Assembly (NCBI GenBank): GCA_021604665.1
Contig: BQJK01000002.1
Span: forward strand, 682,001-746,000
Origin: Rhodomicrobium sp.
Lineage (GTDB): Bacteria; Pseudomonadota; Alphaproteobacteria; Rhizobiales; HXMU1428-3
DNA length: 64,000 bases
Reading direction: 5' to 3'
Below the pieces are notes generated by a model, which saw nothing but the letters and a program-made list of their open reading frames with translations, searched no databases and was not told where the DNA came from. Of this stretch, positions 9,765 through 18,910 are shown in pieces (position 1 is the first letter of the stretch; each line of letters begins with the position of its first letter). The translations under genes were made by a program, and so were the position numbers.

Positions 9765-9994
9765 AATTAAAGTGGCCTTTTTGCAGTTTGAAGATTGTCG
9801 GGTCAAGCAGTTTTTTGTATTGCCTGACATCATCTTCCTGCTTCGCCACTGTGTGATAAGGGACGCCTGAGGGGGTAAGGCCGGCTGCATTATCTGGAAT
9901 GGGGCCTTATAGCGAGCGTTTTATGTCAGGATTCATCTCGTAGGCTGCAATTTTATTGCGCGTTATTTGGGGGGGTATTTAAGTGCTAACTTAA

Positions 9995-10435
9995 TTATTG
10001 AGTTGGTTCATCTACGAGGCTACGCACCAGATCAATAATACGGCGGCGGACTTCAGGGTCTTGGATTTTGACAAATGAGCGGTTCAACTCCAGGCCTTCT
10101 CGGGTATTGAGAAATTCGAGCACAAAGTCCTGCGAGCGCCCTTCTGCAAATCCCGGGGCATTGCTACTTCCGCCGCCTGTCTCCAGATCTTCAAAGAAGT
10201 AGGAGACTGGGACTTCCAAAACCTGCGCTAATTGATAGAGGCGGCTTGCTCCGACACGGTTAGCGCCTTTTTCATATTTTTGTATTTGCTGAAAGGTCAG
10301 ACCCATCTGTTCGCCAAGCCGCTCCTGGCTTAGGCCGTTCATCATCCGGCGTAAGCGAATGCGGCCGCCGACATGCACATCAATCGGGTTGGGCCTTCTG
10401 ATCTGGCTGTTCTTATCTTCAGAAATGCTGTCCAT
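9995..10435 (-). CDS. XRE-family transcriptional regulator (HTH_3)
   Basis: This 146-residue protein has a helix-turn-helix of the Cro/C1 type at about residues 22-77: GGRIRLRRMMNGLSQERLGE, then FQQIQKYEKGANRVGASRLY and LAQVLEVPVSYFFED. The C-terminal third is an uncharacterised tail with LNRSFVKIQDPEVRRRIIDLVRSL. This regulator is found between lnt and metK in many Hyphomicrobiales, as here. Its targets are not evident from the sequence. Confidence 0.88.
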   Translation of the reverse strand: MDSISEDKNSQIRRPNPIDVHVGGRIRLRRMMNGLSQERLGEQMGLTFQQIQKYEKGANRVGASRLYQLAQVLEVPVSYFFEDLETGGGSSNAPGFAEGRSQDFVLEFLNTREGLELNRSFVKIQDPEVRRRIIDLVRSLVDEPTQ

Positions 10436-10657
10436 CGCTGCTGTCTTCTTCGGCCTTAATATCTTCCCTCTCGCGGCCAGCTGGCTCTGCTAATAAAGGG
10501 GTTTTTGTCTCTGTCTCAAAAAATAGAATGAGGGTATTGAGCATATGAACTAGCTCAGCATTAGCTATGTTGGCTCCACTATCTTCATACTGATAAAGGA
10601 TACATAGTTCAGCGTTCTAACTCAAATCAGTTTCATTGTCTTGGTTATTATCGGTGC

Positions 10658-12391
10658 TTAACCACGGGTTTTGCTAGATAAAATGGCTTGGCTTGTCAAA
10701 AGATTTCCGGCAGTTAATATGATAACGCTGATTATTAGCACCAGCATTAACATTGCCCACTTCATTGTTTCTGTTAAAGGTTTTGCTATTACTGCGGGTA
10801 GTTTTACCTGCATCACGCCCGGCTGATCACTGTTCAAGATAGCGGTGATAAGTCCATACCCATCATAAATTGCTGATATGCCATTATTGGCGAGCCGCAC
10901 TAACGGCAAGCCTGTTTCAACACTACGCAGACGCGCCATATGAGCATGTTGATGGGGGCCTGCAGTTTTGCCGAACCAGCCATCATTAGATAGATTCAGC
11001 AACCAGCCGGCGTTTTTTGTATCTGCTACATAGCGTGGGAAGATAATCTCATAACATATAAACGGAATAAAGGCGGGGGCATTGCCGAGCTTCACAGGTG
11101 CCGGTGCCGGGCCATAACTAAAGCCACCTCGCATGCGAACAAGCGCTTCAAGGCCAATGCTGTTTAATAATTCTGGCCAGGGTAAATATTCACCAAAAGG
11201 CACAAGGTGATGCTTATCATAACTGCCTGTGATGTCCCCCTGATTGTTAAGGACAAAAAGACTATTCGTAACGCGCATTTTCTCTGGGCTTTCACCTGTT
11301 ACCTTATAGGCACCGGTGATCAAACTGTCACGGGGCTGTAGCATCTTTGTGATGTCTTGCCGAAGGGCTTTGGTGCGATTAAGCGCATAGAGAATGGCGG
11401 TCTCTGGCCAGATGACCAGCCGTGTTTTTGTGCCTTTTAATCTTTCTCTTTTAGCAAGGGTGCTGTTCGTTAGGTCTATCACTTTTTTGGTGGCTGCGAT
11501 GCGCCTCTCTGGCCGAACTTTATCCTGCTGCGATACACCGGGTTGGATGAGCAGCAGTTCAACATCTGTTGTTGTTTGGTTGGCAGCACTTGCGGATAAC
11601 CTGAGCGCGCCATACCCCCACAGCCCGGCTAATAGAGACAATGAAAGCAGCAATGGTGCCCAAGCCCCGATGCGCTGCACGGTCGTTTTTGATGCCGCTC
11701 CCTGTGGTTCTCTGACACAGGCGGCAGGGCCCGCAAAGATCAGAACGGCAAAGGCTGTGAGGCCATATAGGTTCACTAAAGTTAGACTTTGCATCAGGGT
11801 GGGCGGTGCGGTGAGACTGTGACCGATTAGCTGCCAGGGGAAGCCCGTGAATATATGGCCGCGCAACCAATCAACCGCGAAGAGGGTTATGGTCAGGGTG
11901 AAAATTCGTTGTTGGGTATTGGGCCAATAGAAGCGGGTCAACAGAAACGCTGCAGCGTAGAAAAGCGCTAACAAGGCAGGCAGCACCAGCACCGCTAGCG
12001 GCATTAAGAGTGCAAATTTTTCTGCCTCAACAAGGAAAGACGCGCCGATCCAATAAAGGGTGACGAGAAAATAGCCAAAACCGAAAGACCAGCCAATGAG
12101 TGTTAAGGCTTTTAGCGGTGATGCTTTTAGTGAGTAGGCTTTGTCTGGCGCGGAGGCTGGTTTCTCCCCTTCATCGCTCTGTTGTCTATCAGTGAAATTG
12201 ATGGCGTCGATCTGCCATAGCATGAGCGCCATCACAGCAAACATCAGAGGCCAAATGAAAAGAGGGGCCATAGCCAGGCTCATCACCGCGCCATTGATGG
12301 CGGCGAGCAGGCAGTGTTGTGAAAGCGGTAGTGCCCTTAGCTTTGCTCTGAAGGCCAGTAGGCGGGGCATGGCAGTGAGGGCATTTGGCAT
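10658..12391 (-). CDS. lnt: Apolipoprotein N-acyltransferase
   Basis: Lnt transfers the third acyl chain to the N-terminal cysteine of lipoproteins in the inner membrane. The 577-residue product has an N-terminal bundle of about six to seven membrane segments (about 25-240), a periplasmic nitrilase-like domain (about 275-520) and a final membrane segment (LMLVLIISVIILTAG). The catalytic triad is visible as Glu in LVIWPETAIL, Lys in GSYDKHHLVPFGEYL, and Cys in FIPFICYEIIFP. A cytoplasmic insert with charged residues lies near 75-100. It follows the corC-like gene, the usual arrangement. Confidence 0.94.
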   Translation of the reverse strand: MPNALTAMPRLLAFRAKLRALPLSQHCLLAAINGAVMSLAMAPLFIWPLMFAVMALMLWQIDAINFTDRQQSDEGEKPASAPDKAYSLKASPLKALTLIGWSFGFGYFLVTLYWIGASFLVEAEKFALLMPLAVLVLPALLALFYAAAFLLTRFYWPNTQQRIFTLTITLFAVDWLRGHIFTGFPWQLIGHSLTAPPTLMQSLTLVNLYGLTAFAVLIFAGPAACVREPQGAASKTTVQRIGAWAPLLLSLSLLAGLWGYGALRLSASAANQTTTDVELLLIQPGVSQQDKVRPERRIAATKKVIDLTNSTLAKRERLKGTKTRLVIWPETAILYALNRTKALRQDITKMLQPRDSLITGAYKVTGESPEKMRVTNSLFVLNNQGDITGSYDKHHLVPFGEYLPWPELLNSIGLEALVRMRGGFSYGPAPAPVKLGNAPAFIPFICYEIIFPRYVADTKNAGWLLNLSNDGWFGKTAGPHQHAHMARLRSVETGLPLVRLANNGISAIYDGYGLITAILNSDQPGVMQVKLPAVIAKPLTETMKWAMLMLVLIISVIILTAGNLLTSQAILSSKTRG

Positions 12392-12439
12392 GCTGTGACT
12401 GGCCTCAATAATTCAACTCTATTTTCGCTAAGCTGTATT

Positions 12440-13591
12440 TTACTCTGCGGTTTTTTTGCGAATTTTCAGAGTTTTGATGCGGCGGGGGTCGGCGCTCATC
12501 ACTTCTATTTCCAGGCCGGTTGGGTGGCTGATAATCTCGCCGCGCACGGGCACACGGCCGACGGTTGAGAAAACATAACCGCCGAGCGTATCAATATCAT
12601 CATCGCGCTCTTCTTCATCAAAGAGATCAACGCCGAGCTTTTCTTCCAGCTCTTCAATCGGTGTGCGGGCCGAGGCGATGAGGCCTGTTTCTAACCGGCC
12701 GGTTATCAGCTGGCCGTGGTTCTCATCATGCTCATCTTCAATATCACCGACAACTTCCTCAACCAGATCCTCAATAGAGACGAGCCCATCTGTGCCGCCA
12801 TATTCATCGACAACCAAGGCGAGGTGGACATGAGTTGACTGCATACGCAAGAGCAGGTTCACCACCGGCATTGAGGGCGGCACGTAGAGCACATCCCTTA
12901 ACATGTGGGTGTCTTTTATCTGGTACTGAAAATTGGTAGATTCGAAATTAAAATCTTCCGGTAAAATTAGGCCCGCATAGGAGGCTAGCATTTCAGCGCG
13001 GCTCTGCTCTTTTTCTACGAAGCCGACTTCCAGCGGCTCATCTTCAGTTTGGGCTGCCGAGTTCATGCCACCGGAAATTACTTTAAGGCCAACTTTTTCT
13101 CTGGCTAACTCTGGTTCTCTGGCTGTGTCGGGCTTTGGACTGCTAATATGTTCTGATTTAGTCTCTGCCTGGCTAACAAGCCAGCTGAGGAGATCCTTAA
13201 CATGGACCATACCGACGGGGTCATCCAGCGTGTCTCTATAAACGGGCAAACGGGAATGGCCGACCGTGTCAAAATTGGCGAGCAGATCACTGATGGTGGC
13301 TGTTTCTTCAATGGCTTGAATATCGGCCCTTGGGACCATCACATCTTCAACGCGAAGCGCCCCAAAGCGGAGAATATTGGCGATCATCACCCGCTCTTGT
13401 TCACTAAAGCTATCGGAGCCGGGGGAGGAGGGGTTGCTGACAGCGTGTTCTAGTTTGTCACGCAGTTCTGAGCGGTTGCCTTCTCTAAACAACCAATCGC
13501 CAAGCCGGGCAAATGTTCCTCTTTGTCCCGATCGATCTTCAGGTTCTTTTGGCGGTGAACTTTCAGTGGTCTCTTTGGTGTCGTTATTCAT
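12440..13591 (-). CDS. CBS-domain hemolysin family protein (CorC/TlyC-like)
   Basis: The 383-residue soluble protein has two CBS modules (first around [21 protein letters not shown], residues 82-145; second around [19 protein letters not shown], about 230-285) and a C-terminal CorC_HlyC domain (from about 295, with [20 protein letters not shown]). An extra charged linker of about 50 residues separates the first CBS core from the second. Family members are linked to magnesium/cobalt homeostasis or to ion-transport regulation; the exact role here is unknown. Between ybeY and lnt is its normal place in alphaproteobacteria. Confidence 0.9.
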   Translation of the reverse strand: MNNDTKETTESSPPKEPEDRSGQRGTFARLGDWLFREGNRSELRDKLEHAVSNPSSPGSDSFSEQERVMIANILRFGALRVEDVMVPRADIQAIEETATISDLLANFDTVGHSRLPVYRDTLDDPVGMVHVKDLLSWLVSQAETKSEHISSPKPDTAREPELAREKVGLKVISGGMNSAAQTEDEPLEVGFVEKEQSRAEMLASYAGLILPEDFNFESTNFQYQIKDTHMLRDVLYVPPSMPVVNLLLRMQSTHVHLALVVDEYGGTDGLVSIEDLVEEVVGDIEDEHDENHGQLITGRLETGLIASARTPIEELEEKLGVDLFDEEERDDDIDTLGGYVFSTVGRVPVRGEIISHPTGLEIEVMSADPRRIKTLKIRKKTAE

Positions 13592-13752
13592 CTCTGCTGC
13601 ATGTCTGCCATTTGGCGCTTAAAATTGCGGCCCTGCCGCACTGTAAAATTCTTCAGGCTTCTTAAAGCCAGACTACTCTCATACTATGCCATCTGAGGCA
13701 TCCTTATGGCAACTTATGGCTAAAGTGGCTTTTTTATCAGTTTTGCATTCCT

Positions 13753-14355
13753 CTAGCTATAGGGATTGCTGATTTCGAAGTTACTTAACAAAGCCTTTTC
13801 AAGCGTCTCCATCTGTTCCGCTTCAGTCTCGGTTTCATGATCATAACCCAGAAGATGTAACACTCCGTGAATAACCAGGTGGGTGAGATGGTCTTTCAGT
13901 GGTTTTTCCTGCTGTTTTGCTTCTTGAATTATGGTCTCCAGAGCGAGGATTGCATCCCCTATATGAGGGTCATATTCACCGGGCTCGTCAGGAGCTTCAC
14001 CGGCTGCGGCCCTTTCAGCGCCGCTCATATCTGCTGGGGAATATGTGGCTGGGAAAGATAAGATATTCGTCGGTTTATCTTTGCCTCTATAGGTGCTGTT
14101 TAGCTGATGCACAGCATGATCATTACTGAACATCAGCACGGCGAGACGTTCTTTTTTAAGAGGATCACCAACTGTGCTTTTAATTGCTGGAGCTACCTTT
14201 AAGGCTGCAAGCGCCGCTGCCTGGCACTGGGCTATGATGCTATCATCGATATGATCATGCCAGTTCTGTTCTTCAATAATCAGCTCTATATGGGCGTTAC
14301 CCTCACTGATTTCATATAGTTCAGGTGCGTCTTCAGTTTCCATAGGATCATGCAT
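13753..14355 (-). CDS. ybeY: Endoribonuclease YbeY (rRNA maturation)
   Basis: YbeY is a zinc endoribonuclease involved in 16S 3'-end maturation and ribosome quality control. The 200-residue product carries the H-x3-H-x5-H metal site in HLVIHGVLHLLGYDHETETE near the C-terminus and the upstream NSTYRGKDKPTNILSFP signature. A family-typical stretch, DPHIGDAILALETIIQEA, lies between them. It begins 4 bp after phoH ends, so the two are translationally close, as in most bacteria. Confidence 0.95.
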   Translation of the reverse strand: MHDPMETEDAPELYEISEGNAHIELIIEEQNWHDHIDDSIIAQCQAAALAALKVAPAIKSTVGDPLKKERLAVLMFSNDHAVHQLNSTYRGKDKPTNILSFPATYSPADMSGAERAAAGEAPDEPGEYDPHIGDAILALETIIQEAKQQEKPLKDHLTHLVIHGVLHLLGYDHETETEAEQMETLEKALLSNFEISNPYS

Positions 14356-14359
14356 GGCT

Positions 14360-15469
14360 TCAGCTTTGCTCTAAACGGTCATATGCGGCGACGATTTTGG
14401 CAACCAGAGCACGGCGGACAACATCTTCATTTTCAAATTTGACCTGGCGCACTTCTTCAACGGCGCTGAGCAGCACTGCAGCTTCTGCCAAGCCTGACTT
14501 TTGCCCCGATGGCAGGTCAACCTGACTTGGATCTCCGGTGATGACCATTTTAGAATTTTCACCAAGCCGGGTTAGAAACATTTTCATCTGCATGCTGGTG
14601 CAGTTTTGCGCTTCATCGAGGATGACAAAACTGTTGGCTAGAGTTCTACCGCGCATGAAGGCAAGTGGTGCAATTTCAATGACACCATTTTCAATTTCTT
14701 TCTCAACCCGCTCCGCTGGCAGGCAATCATACAAGGCATCGTAAAGCGGCCTTAAATAGGGGTCTACCTTTTCGCGCATGTCCCCTGGGAGAAAGCCTAG
14801 CCGCTCGCCGGCCTCAACTGCCGGGCGAGAGAGGATGATGCGCTCAACCGTGCCTTTTTCTAGGGCGGCGGAGGCGGCTGCAACGGCAATGTAGGTTTTG
14901 CCTGTGCCTGCTGGCCCCATGCCGAAGACAAGATCGCTCTGCTCTATGGCGCGGATATATGTGCTTTGGCGCGGCGTTCTGGCGGTGATGTGTTTTTTGC
15001 GGGTTCTAATCTGGGCCTGGCCATTTTTAGGAGCGGGGCCATTTTTCTCGTCGCGTTTTTTGCCGCGGCGCTCGCCTTTGCCAACTTTAGCGGCGGGGGT
15101 GAAGGGCTCATCATTCAGTTCTGCTGGCACGCTGGTATCTTCCTCTACTAATCCATCTGCTGTGAGGGCATGGCGGAGGGCGCCATCTATATCGCCGGGG
15201 GTAAGGTCATGGCCCTTGGTGATGCGGCTGTAAAGGTAGGTAAGAACTTCAGCGGCGATTGTGCATTGCTCAGCTGCCCCTGAAAGGGAGATCATGTTGC
15301 CATGGACAACGGCCTCAATATTGAGGCGTTCTTCTATGATGGCGAGGTTGCTATCAAATTCACCCAGAAGGATTGCCAGCAAGCGGTTATCCTCAAAGGA
15401 AATTGTTTGGGTGTGGGCTTTGGCTTTGCCTGCGTCTTTCTCAAGACCGGTTCGGTGATATGCCGCCAA
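14360..15469 (-). CDS. PhoH family ATPase
   Basis: The 369-residue product has an N-terminal KH-like region (about 25-100) and a PhoH ATPase domain (about 165-360) with Walker A GMGPAGTGKTYIAVA and Walker B NSFVILDEAQNCTSMQMKMFLTR, the second followed by VITGDPSQVDLP. A charged linker rich in Lys/Arg joins the two. GGAG lies eight bases before the ATG. Paired with ybeY, it is thought to act in RNA or ribosome maturation; in the family this link is contextual rather than biochemical. Confidence 0.93.
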   Translation of the reverse strand: MAAYHRTGLEKDAGKAKAHTQTISFEDNRLLAILLGEFDSNLAIIEERLNIEAVVHGNMISLSGAAEQCTIAAEVLTYLYSRITKGHDLTPGDIDGALRHALTADGLVEEDTSVPAELNDEPFTPAAKVGKGERRGKKRDEKNGPAPKNGQAQIRTRKKHITARTPRQSTYIRAIEQSDLVFGMGPAGTGKTYIAVAAASAALEKGTVERIILSRPAVEAGERLGFLPGDMREKVDPYLRPLYDALYDCLPAERVEKEIENGVIEIAPLAFMRGRTLANSFVILDEAQNCTSMQMKMFLTRLGENSKMVITGDPSQVDLPSGQKSGLAEAAVLLSAVEEVRQVKFENEDVVRRALVAKIVAAYDRLEQS

Positions 15470-15678
15470 ATTTGAAGCTCCTCATATGATGCGCTTTGCG
15501 CGGGGCTGACTTATGCATCGTTACTTAAGTATAGTTGCTTTAAGTATAGTCACATAGCTGCATTAGGCCATATAACGCTAACTGAACTAACCGTTGTTTT
15601 GAACCGATATTTTGGACGCCGCTAGACGATTAAGGCGGAGATTGCAGATGGATCTATTCCTTTCAGCACATGACAACC

Positions 15679-17067
15679 TTAGGCGGGCTGGTTACTCTCT
15701 AGCGTTTTTAGCTCATTTGTTGTCACTTTCGAGGATGACGGGTTGATGACAGCTTTCAGACTGTTCAAGGTTGCCCCCTCAATTGTGACATCAATCATAT
15801 CGCCAATTTTAGCATGTTCGACTTCAACATGCACGGATTGGAGGTAAGGTGAGCGGCCTATTAACTGCCCCTCATGACGGCCGTTTTTCTCAAGCAAAAC
15901 AGTCATTTGCTGGCCCACCTTGCTTTCATTAAATGATTTTTGCTGGCTGGTGAGCCGTTTTTGCAATAGGGCCAGGCGTTGTTTTTTTACTTCTTCATCC
16001 ACTTGTTGCTCATGCTCTGCGGCCGGGGTGCCGGGGCGGGAGCTGTATTTGAAGGAATAGGCGCTGGCATAACCAATGCGATCGACAAGGTCCATGGTGT
16101 CTTCAAAGTCCTGGTCTGTTTCGCCGGGGAAGCCAACAATGATATCTGTTGATAGGGCGAGATCTGGCCGGGCTTCGCGGATGCGCGCCACCAGCTTTAT
16201 ATAATGCTCTCTGGTGTGCCGGCGGTTCATGGCCTTCAAGATACGGTTTGAACCAGACTGAAATGGCAGATGAAGATAAGGCATTAGTTTAGGATTATCT
16301 CTGTGGGCGTCTATCAGGTCATCTTGCATGTCATTGGGGTGGCTGGTGGTGAAGCGCAGCCGCTCAATGCCGTTTAGTTCACTCAGCGTTTCAAGGAGAG
16401 CTGCTAAGCTATGGTCCTTACCATCCTGCCCCTTGCCATGATAGGCGTTTACATTTTGCCCGAGCAGGGTCAGCTCTTTAACGCCCTGATCAACCAGGCG
16501 TTTGGCATCTTCTAAAATATCTGCCACCGGGCGGGAATACTCACCACCTCTGGTATAGGGGACAACGCAGAAGGTGCAGAATTTATCGCAGCCTTCCTGC
16601 ACCGTGACGAAGCTGCTTGGGGAGCTGGCTGTGATGCCAGCCAGTTTTTTAAACTTATCTTCTTCAGGGAATTCAGTTTCAATCACCGGTTTTCCGCTGG
16701 TGTTAAATTCACCCAACAGCTCCGGCAGGTTCTGATAAGATTGGGGGCCGACGACCATATCCACCACCGGCGCGCGGCGGATGATCTCTTCGCCTTCAGC
16801 CTGGGCCACACAGCCAGCCACGGCGACGATTGTATTTTTGCCGGTTTCTGTGCGGTTTTCTTTGCTCTTGCGCACGCGGCCGAGCTCAGAATAAACCTTT
16901 TCAGCAGCTTTCTCACGGATATGGCAGGTATTGAGAATGACCATATCTGCGTCTGTCATGTCTTCTGTAAGCTCAAAGCCCTCATCGCCCATCAGCTCAG
17001 CCATGCGCTCAGCGTCATAGACATTCATCTGGCAGCCATAGCTTTTGATAAAGAGTTTCTTGCTCAT
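15679..17067 (-). CDS. miaB: tRNA-2-methylthio-N6-isopentenyladenosine synthase MiaB
   Basis: MiaB is a radical-SAM methylthiotransferase acting on i6A37 in tRNA. The 462-residue product has the N-terminal cluster ligands ([27 protein letters not shown]), the radical-SAM motif [18 protein letters not shown] at about residues 155-172, and a C-terminal TRAM domain (from about residue 375, with [22 protein letters not shown]). A Lys/Glu-rich tail follows. It is upstream of the phoH-ybeY unit with a 209-bp gap in which no gene was seen. Confidence 0.96.
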   Translation of the reverse strand: MSKKLFIKSYGCQMNVYDAERMAELMGDEGFELTEDMTDADMVILNTCHIREKAAEKVYSELGRVRKSKENRTETGKNTIVAVAGCVAQAEGEEIIRRAPVVDMVVGPQSYQNLPELLGEFNTSGKPVIETEFPEEDKFKKLAGITASSPSSFVTVQEGCDKFCTFCVVPYTRGGEYSRPVADILEDAKRLVDQGVKELTLLGQNVNAYHGKGQDGKDHSLAALLETLSELNGIERLRFTTSHPNDMQDDLIDAHRDNPKLMPYLHLPFQSGSNRILKAMNRRHTREHYIKLVARIREARPDLALSTDIIVGFPGETDQDFEDTMDLVDRIGYASAYSFKYSSRPGTPAAEHEQQVDEEVKKQRLALLQKRLTSQQKSFNESKVGQQMTVLLEKNGRHEGQLIGRSPYLQSVHVEVEHAKIGDMIDVTIEGATLNSLKAVINPSSSKVTTNELKTLESNQPA

Positions 17068-17203
17068 AATGTTCTTTCAAGCGGTGCTTCGCGTTTATCT
17101 GGCGTAGCTAATCCTCAAATATCCGTGTTTAGCCGTGGGGATAGCCGCCAATTGAGACGTTCTAATGGGTAAAACAGCAGCGGTCCAGAATTTTAAGTGG
17201 CTG

Positions 17204-17593
17204 CTATTGCTGTTTATAGCGCTCAACCAGCTGCTCGAGGCCCAGCTCTTTCTGGAGTTTTTTTGTCAGCTTGGCAGCGATCATCATGTGGGAGGCCTCG
17301 ATATAAGAGAATAGCTCTTTTTTGGTGAGGCCTGGATCTTGATATTGCTGTATCCATTTAAACCCGCGAGAGGCGAGGTAAGGGGCGGGGCGCAGCCCAT
17401 CCTGTTCTTTCAGCATTTCATAAGAAATTTCGCTGCATTTAAAGGTGATGTAGGGTTTTTCTTCTTTTGACCAGCCACCAATGGCGAATACCTTGCCGCC
17501 AACTTTCCAGACATCTGCGCCGCCCCACTGGTTGACATGGGTGGTTGCGGGGAGAGAGCGGCAATAGTCATTATATTGTTTAAGGGTGATCAT
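17204..17593 (-). CDS. MmcQ/YjbR family DNA-binding-like protein
   Basis: A 129-residue product with the family pattern TLKQYNDYCRSLP at the start, VWKVGGKVFAIGGW near residues 29-42, ITFKCSEISYEMLKEQDGL and a C-terminal helix pair with SYIEASHMMIAAKLTKK. The fold in this family is CyaY-like (double-wing), and members are annotated as DNA-binding or of unknown function. Length is normal. It lies alone between miaB and cbiD on the same strand. The physiological role is unknown. Confidence 0.85.
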   Translation of the reverse strand: MITLKQYNDYCRSLPATTHVNQWGGADVWKVGGKVFAIGGWSKEEKPYITFKCSEISYEMLKEQDGLRPAPYLASRGFKWIQQYQDPGLTKKELFSYIEASHMMIAAKLTKKLQKELGLEQLVERYKQQ

Positions 17594-17643
17594 GATTTAA
17601 CACCGCGGTTGAGGGGTTTAGATTGTCGCTCTTTGTTTATGGC

Positions 17644-18783
17644 CTACTCAGCTGGCTGAAAGCCATTTGTGGCAGCGCGGCCAACCAGATTGCCAGTGCG
17701 GTCACATAATAAAATCTCTAACTCAATTGCGTCTGTACCGAGTTTATCTTGCACCTGTTGCAGCGCTTTGGCGGCGATATGGTCACCAAGGTTTACTTGA
17801 AGCTCTTGCGCCCGGTTTAAAATTTCGAGAGCGGTATTGGCTGTTTTGGCGGCATCGACTTCTTTTGGGTTTGCGCCCAGCTCTTCAAGGGCGGCGGCAA
17901 GCATGGTTTTATTGACGACAGATCGCTTTGAGTGCAGATCCATGGCGCCCTCTGCCAATTTACTCATTTTGGCAAAGCCGCCAGCGATCGAGACATGGTC
18001 AATCGGGTTTTTCTTTAGATATTTCAGCATGCCGCCAACAAAATCCCCCATATCCAGAATATCTGATGGCTCTAGCGGGTGGCGGGCCATTAATAGCTTT
18101 TCTGACATATTGCCAATGGCGGCGCCAACATGGCGGCGATTTGTGGCGCGGGCAACATCAATGCCGCGGTGGATGGAGTGGATCCAGGCGGAGCAGGAAT
18201 AGGGAACGACAATACCTGTGGTACCGAGGATAGAGAGCCCCCCTAAAATGCCGAGCCGCCCATTCCAGGTTTTTTTGGCGATCTTCTCGCCGCCGGGGAT
18301 GGAGATTTCGATGATCAGATCTGTTTTTACCGGCTGATCATTCTCTGCTGCAGCGCGGGCGACGTCTTCAATCGCCTTGCGGATCATCTCTCTGGGGGCG
18401 GGGTTAATGGCGGGCTCACCCGGTTTAAGGGGCAAGCCTGGTTTGGTGACTGTGCCAACGCCGGGGCCCGCTTTAAATATAAGACCCTGGCCTTCACTCC
18501 CATAGCTGACCCTGGCGATTATGACAGCACCATGGGTTACATCCGGGTCATCGCCTGCGTCTTTGATAATGCCGGCTTGGGCGGACCTTTCGCCCGTCCC
18601 GGTTTCATTAAGCTCGGTTTCTACAAGAGTAAAACTGGGCGTTTGACCTTTAGGGAGGGTGATGGTGACCGATTTTTCAAATTGCCCGGTGAGCAGCGCT
18701 TTATAAGCGGCCTTCGTGGCGGCGGCGGCGCAGGCACCTGTTGTCCAGCCATATCTTAAGGGTGTTTCATTCTCTTGCGCCAC
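17644..18783 (-). CDS. cbiD: Cobalt-precorrin-5B (C1)-methyltransferase CbiD
   Basis: CbiD methylates C1 during corrin-ring synthesis; it belongs to the anaerobic (early cobalt) pathway. The 379-residue product starts with the family motif LRYGWTTGACAAAATKAAY and has PGVGTVTKPGLPLKPGEPAINPAPREMI, then GTTGIVVPYSCSAWIHSI and GDFVGGMLKYLKKNP. It is last in the cobG-cobH-cobI-cbiG/cobJ-cbiD unit, where an aerobic-pathway organism would normally use CobF at the equivalent step. The identification is firm; the pathway mix is discussed under findings. Confidence 0.93.
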   Translation of the reverse strand: MAQENETPLRYGWTTGACAAAATKAAYKALLTGQFEKSVTITLPKGQTPSFTLVETELNETGTGERSAQAGIIKDAGDDPDVTHGAVIIARVSYGSEGQGLIFKAGPGVGTVTKPGLPLKPGEPAINPAPREMIRKAIEDVARAAAENDQPVKTDLIIEISIPGGEKIAKKTWNGRLGILGGLSILGTTGIVVPYSCSAWIHSIHRGIDVARATNRRHVGAAIGNMSEKLLMARHPLEPSDILDMGDFVGGMLKYLKKNPIDHVSIAGGFAKMSKLAEGAMDLHSKRSVVNKTMLAAALEELGANPKEVDAAKTANTALEILNRAQELQVNLGDHIAAKALQQVQDKLGTDAIELEILLCDRTGNLVGRAATNGFQPAE

Positions 18784-18910
18784 GCGGGGACTTTCATTTG
18801 CTGCGGTTCATCTGCGGCTATGGTGTGCTTTCTCGCCAGATTGTCAAGAGCCCCTTGGGCTGTGAAAACGGGCCGTTATCAAGCGCGTTGCTTACAGAGG
18901 CTTTGGGCTG

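Noticed and set aside
9721..9900. A SAM-II or SAM/SAH riboswitch before metK
   Set aside because: The leader lacks the conserved core of either class as I know them.
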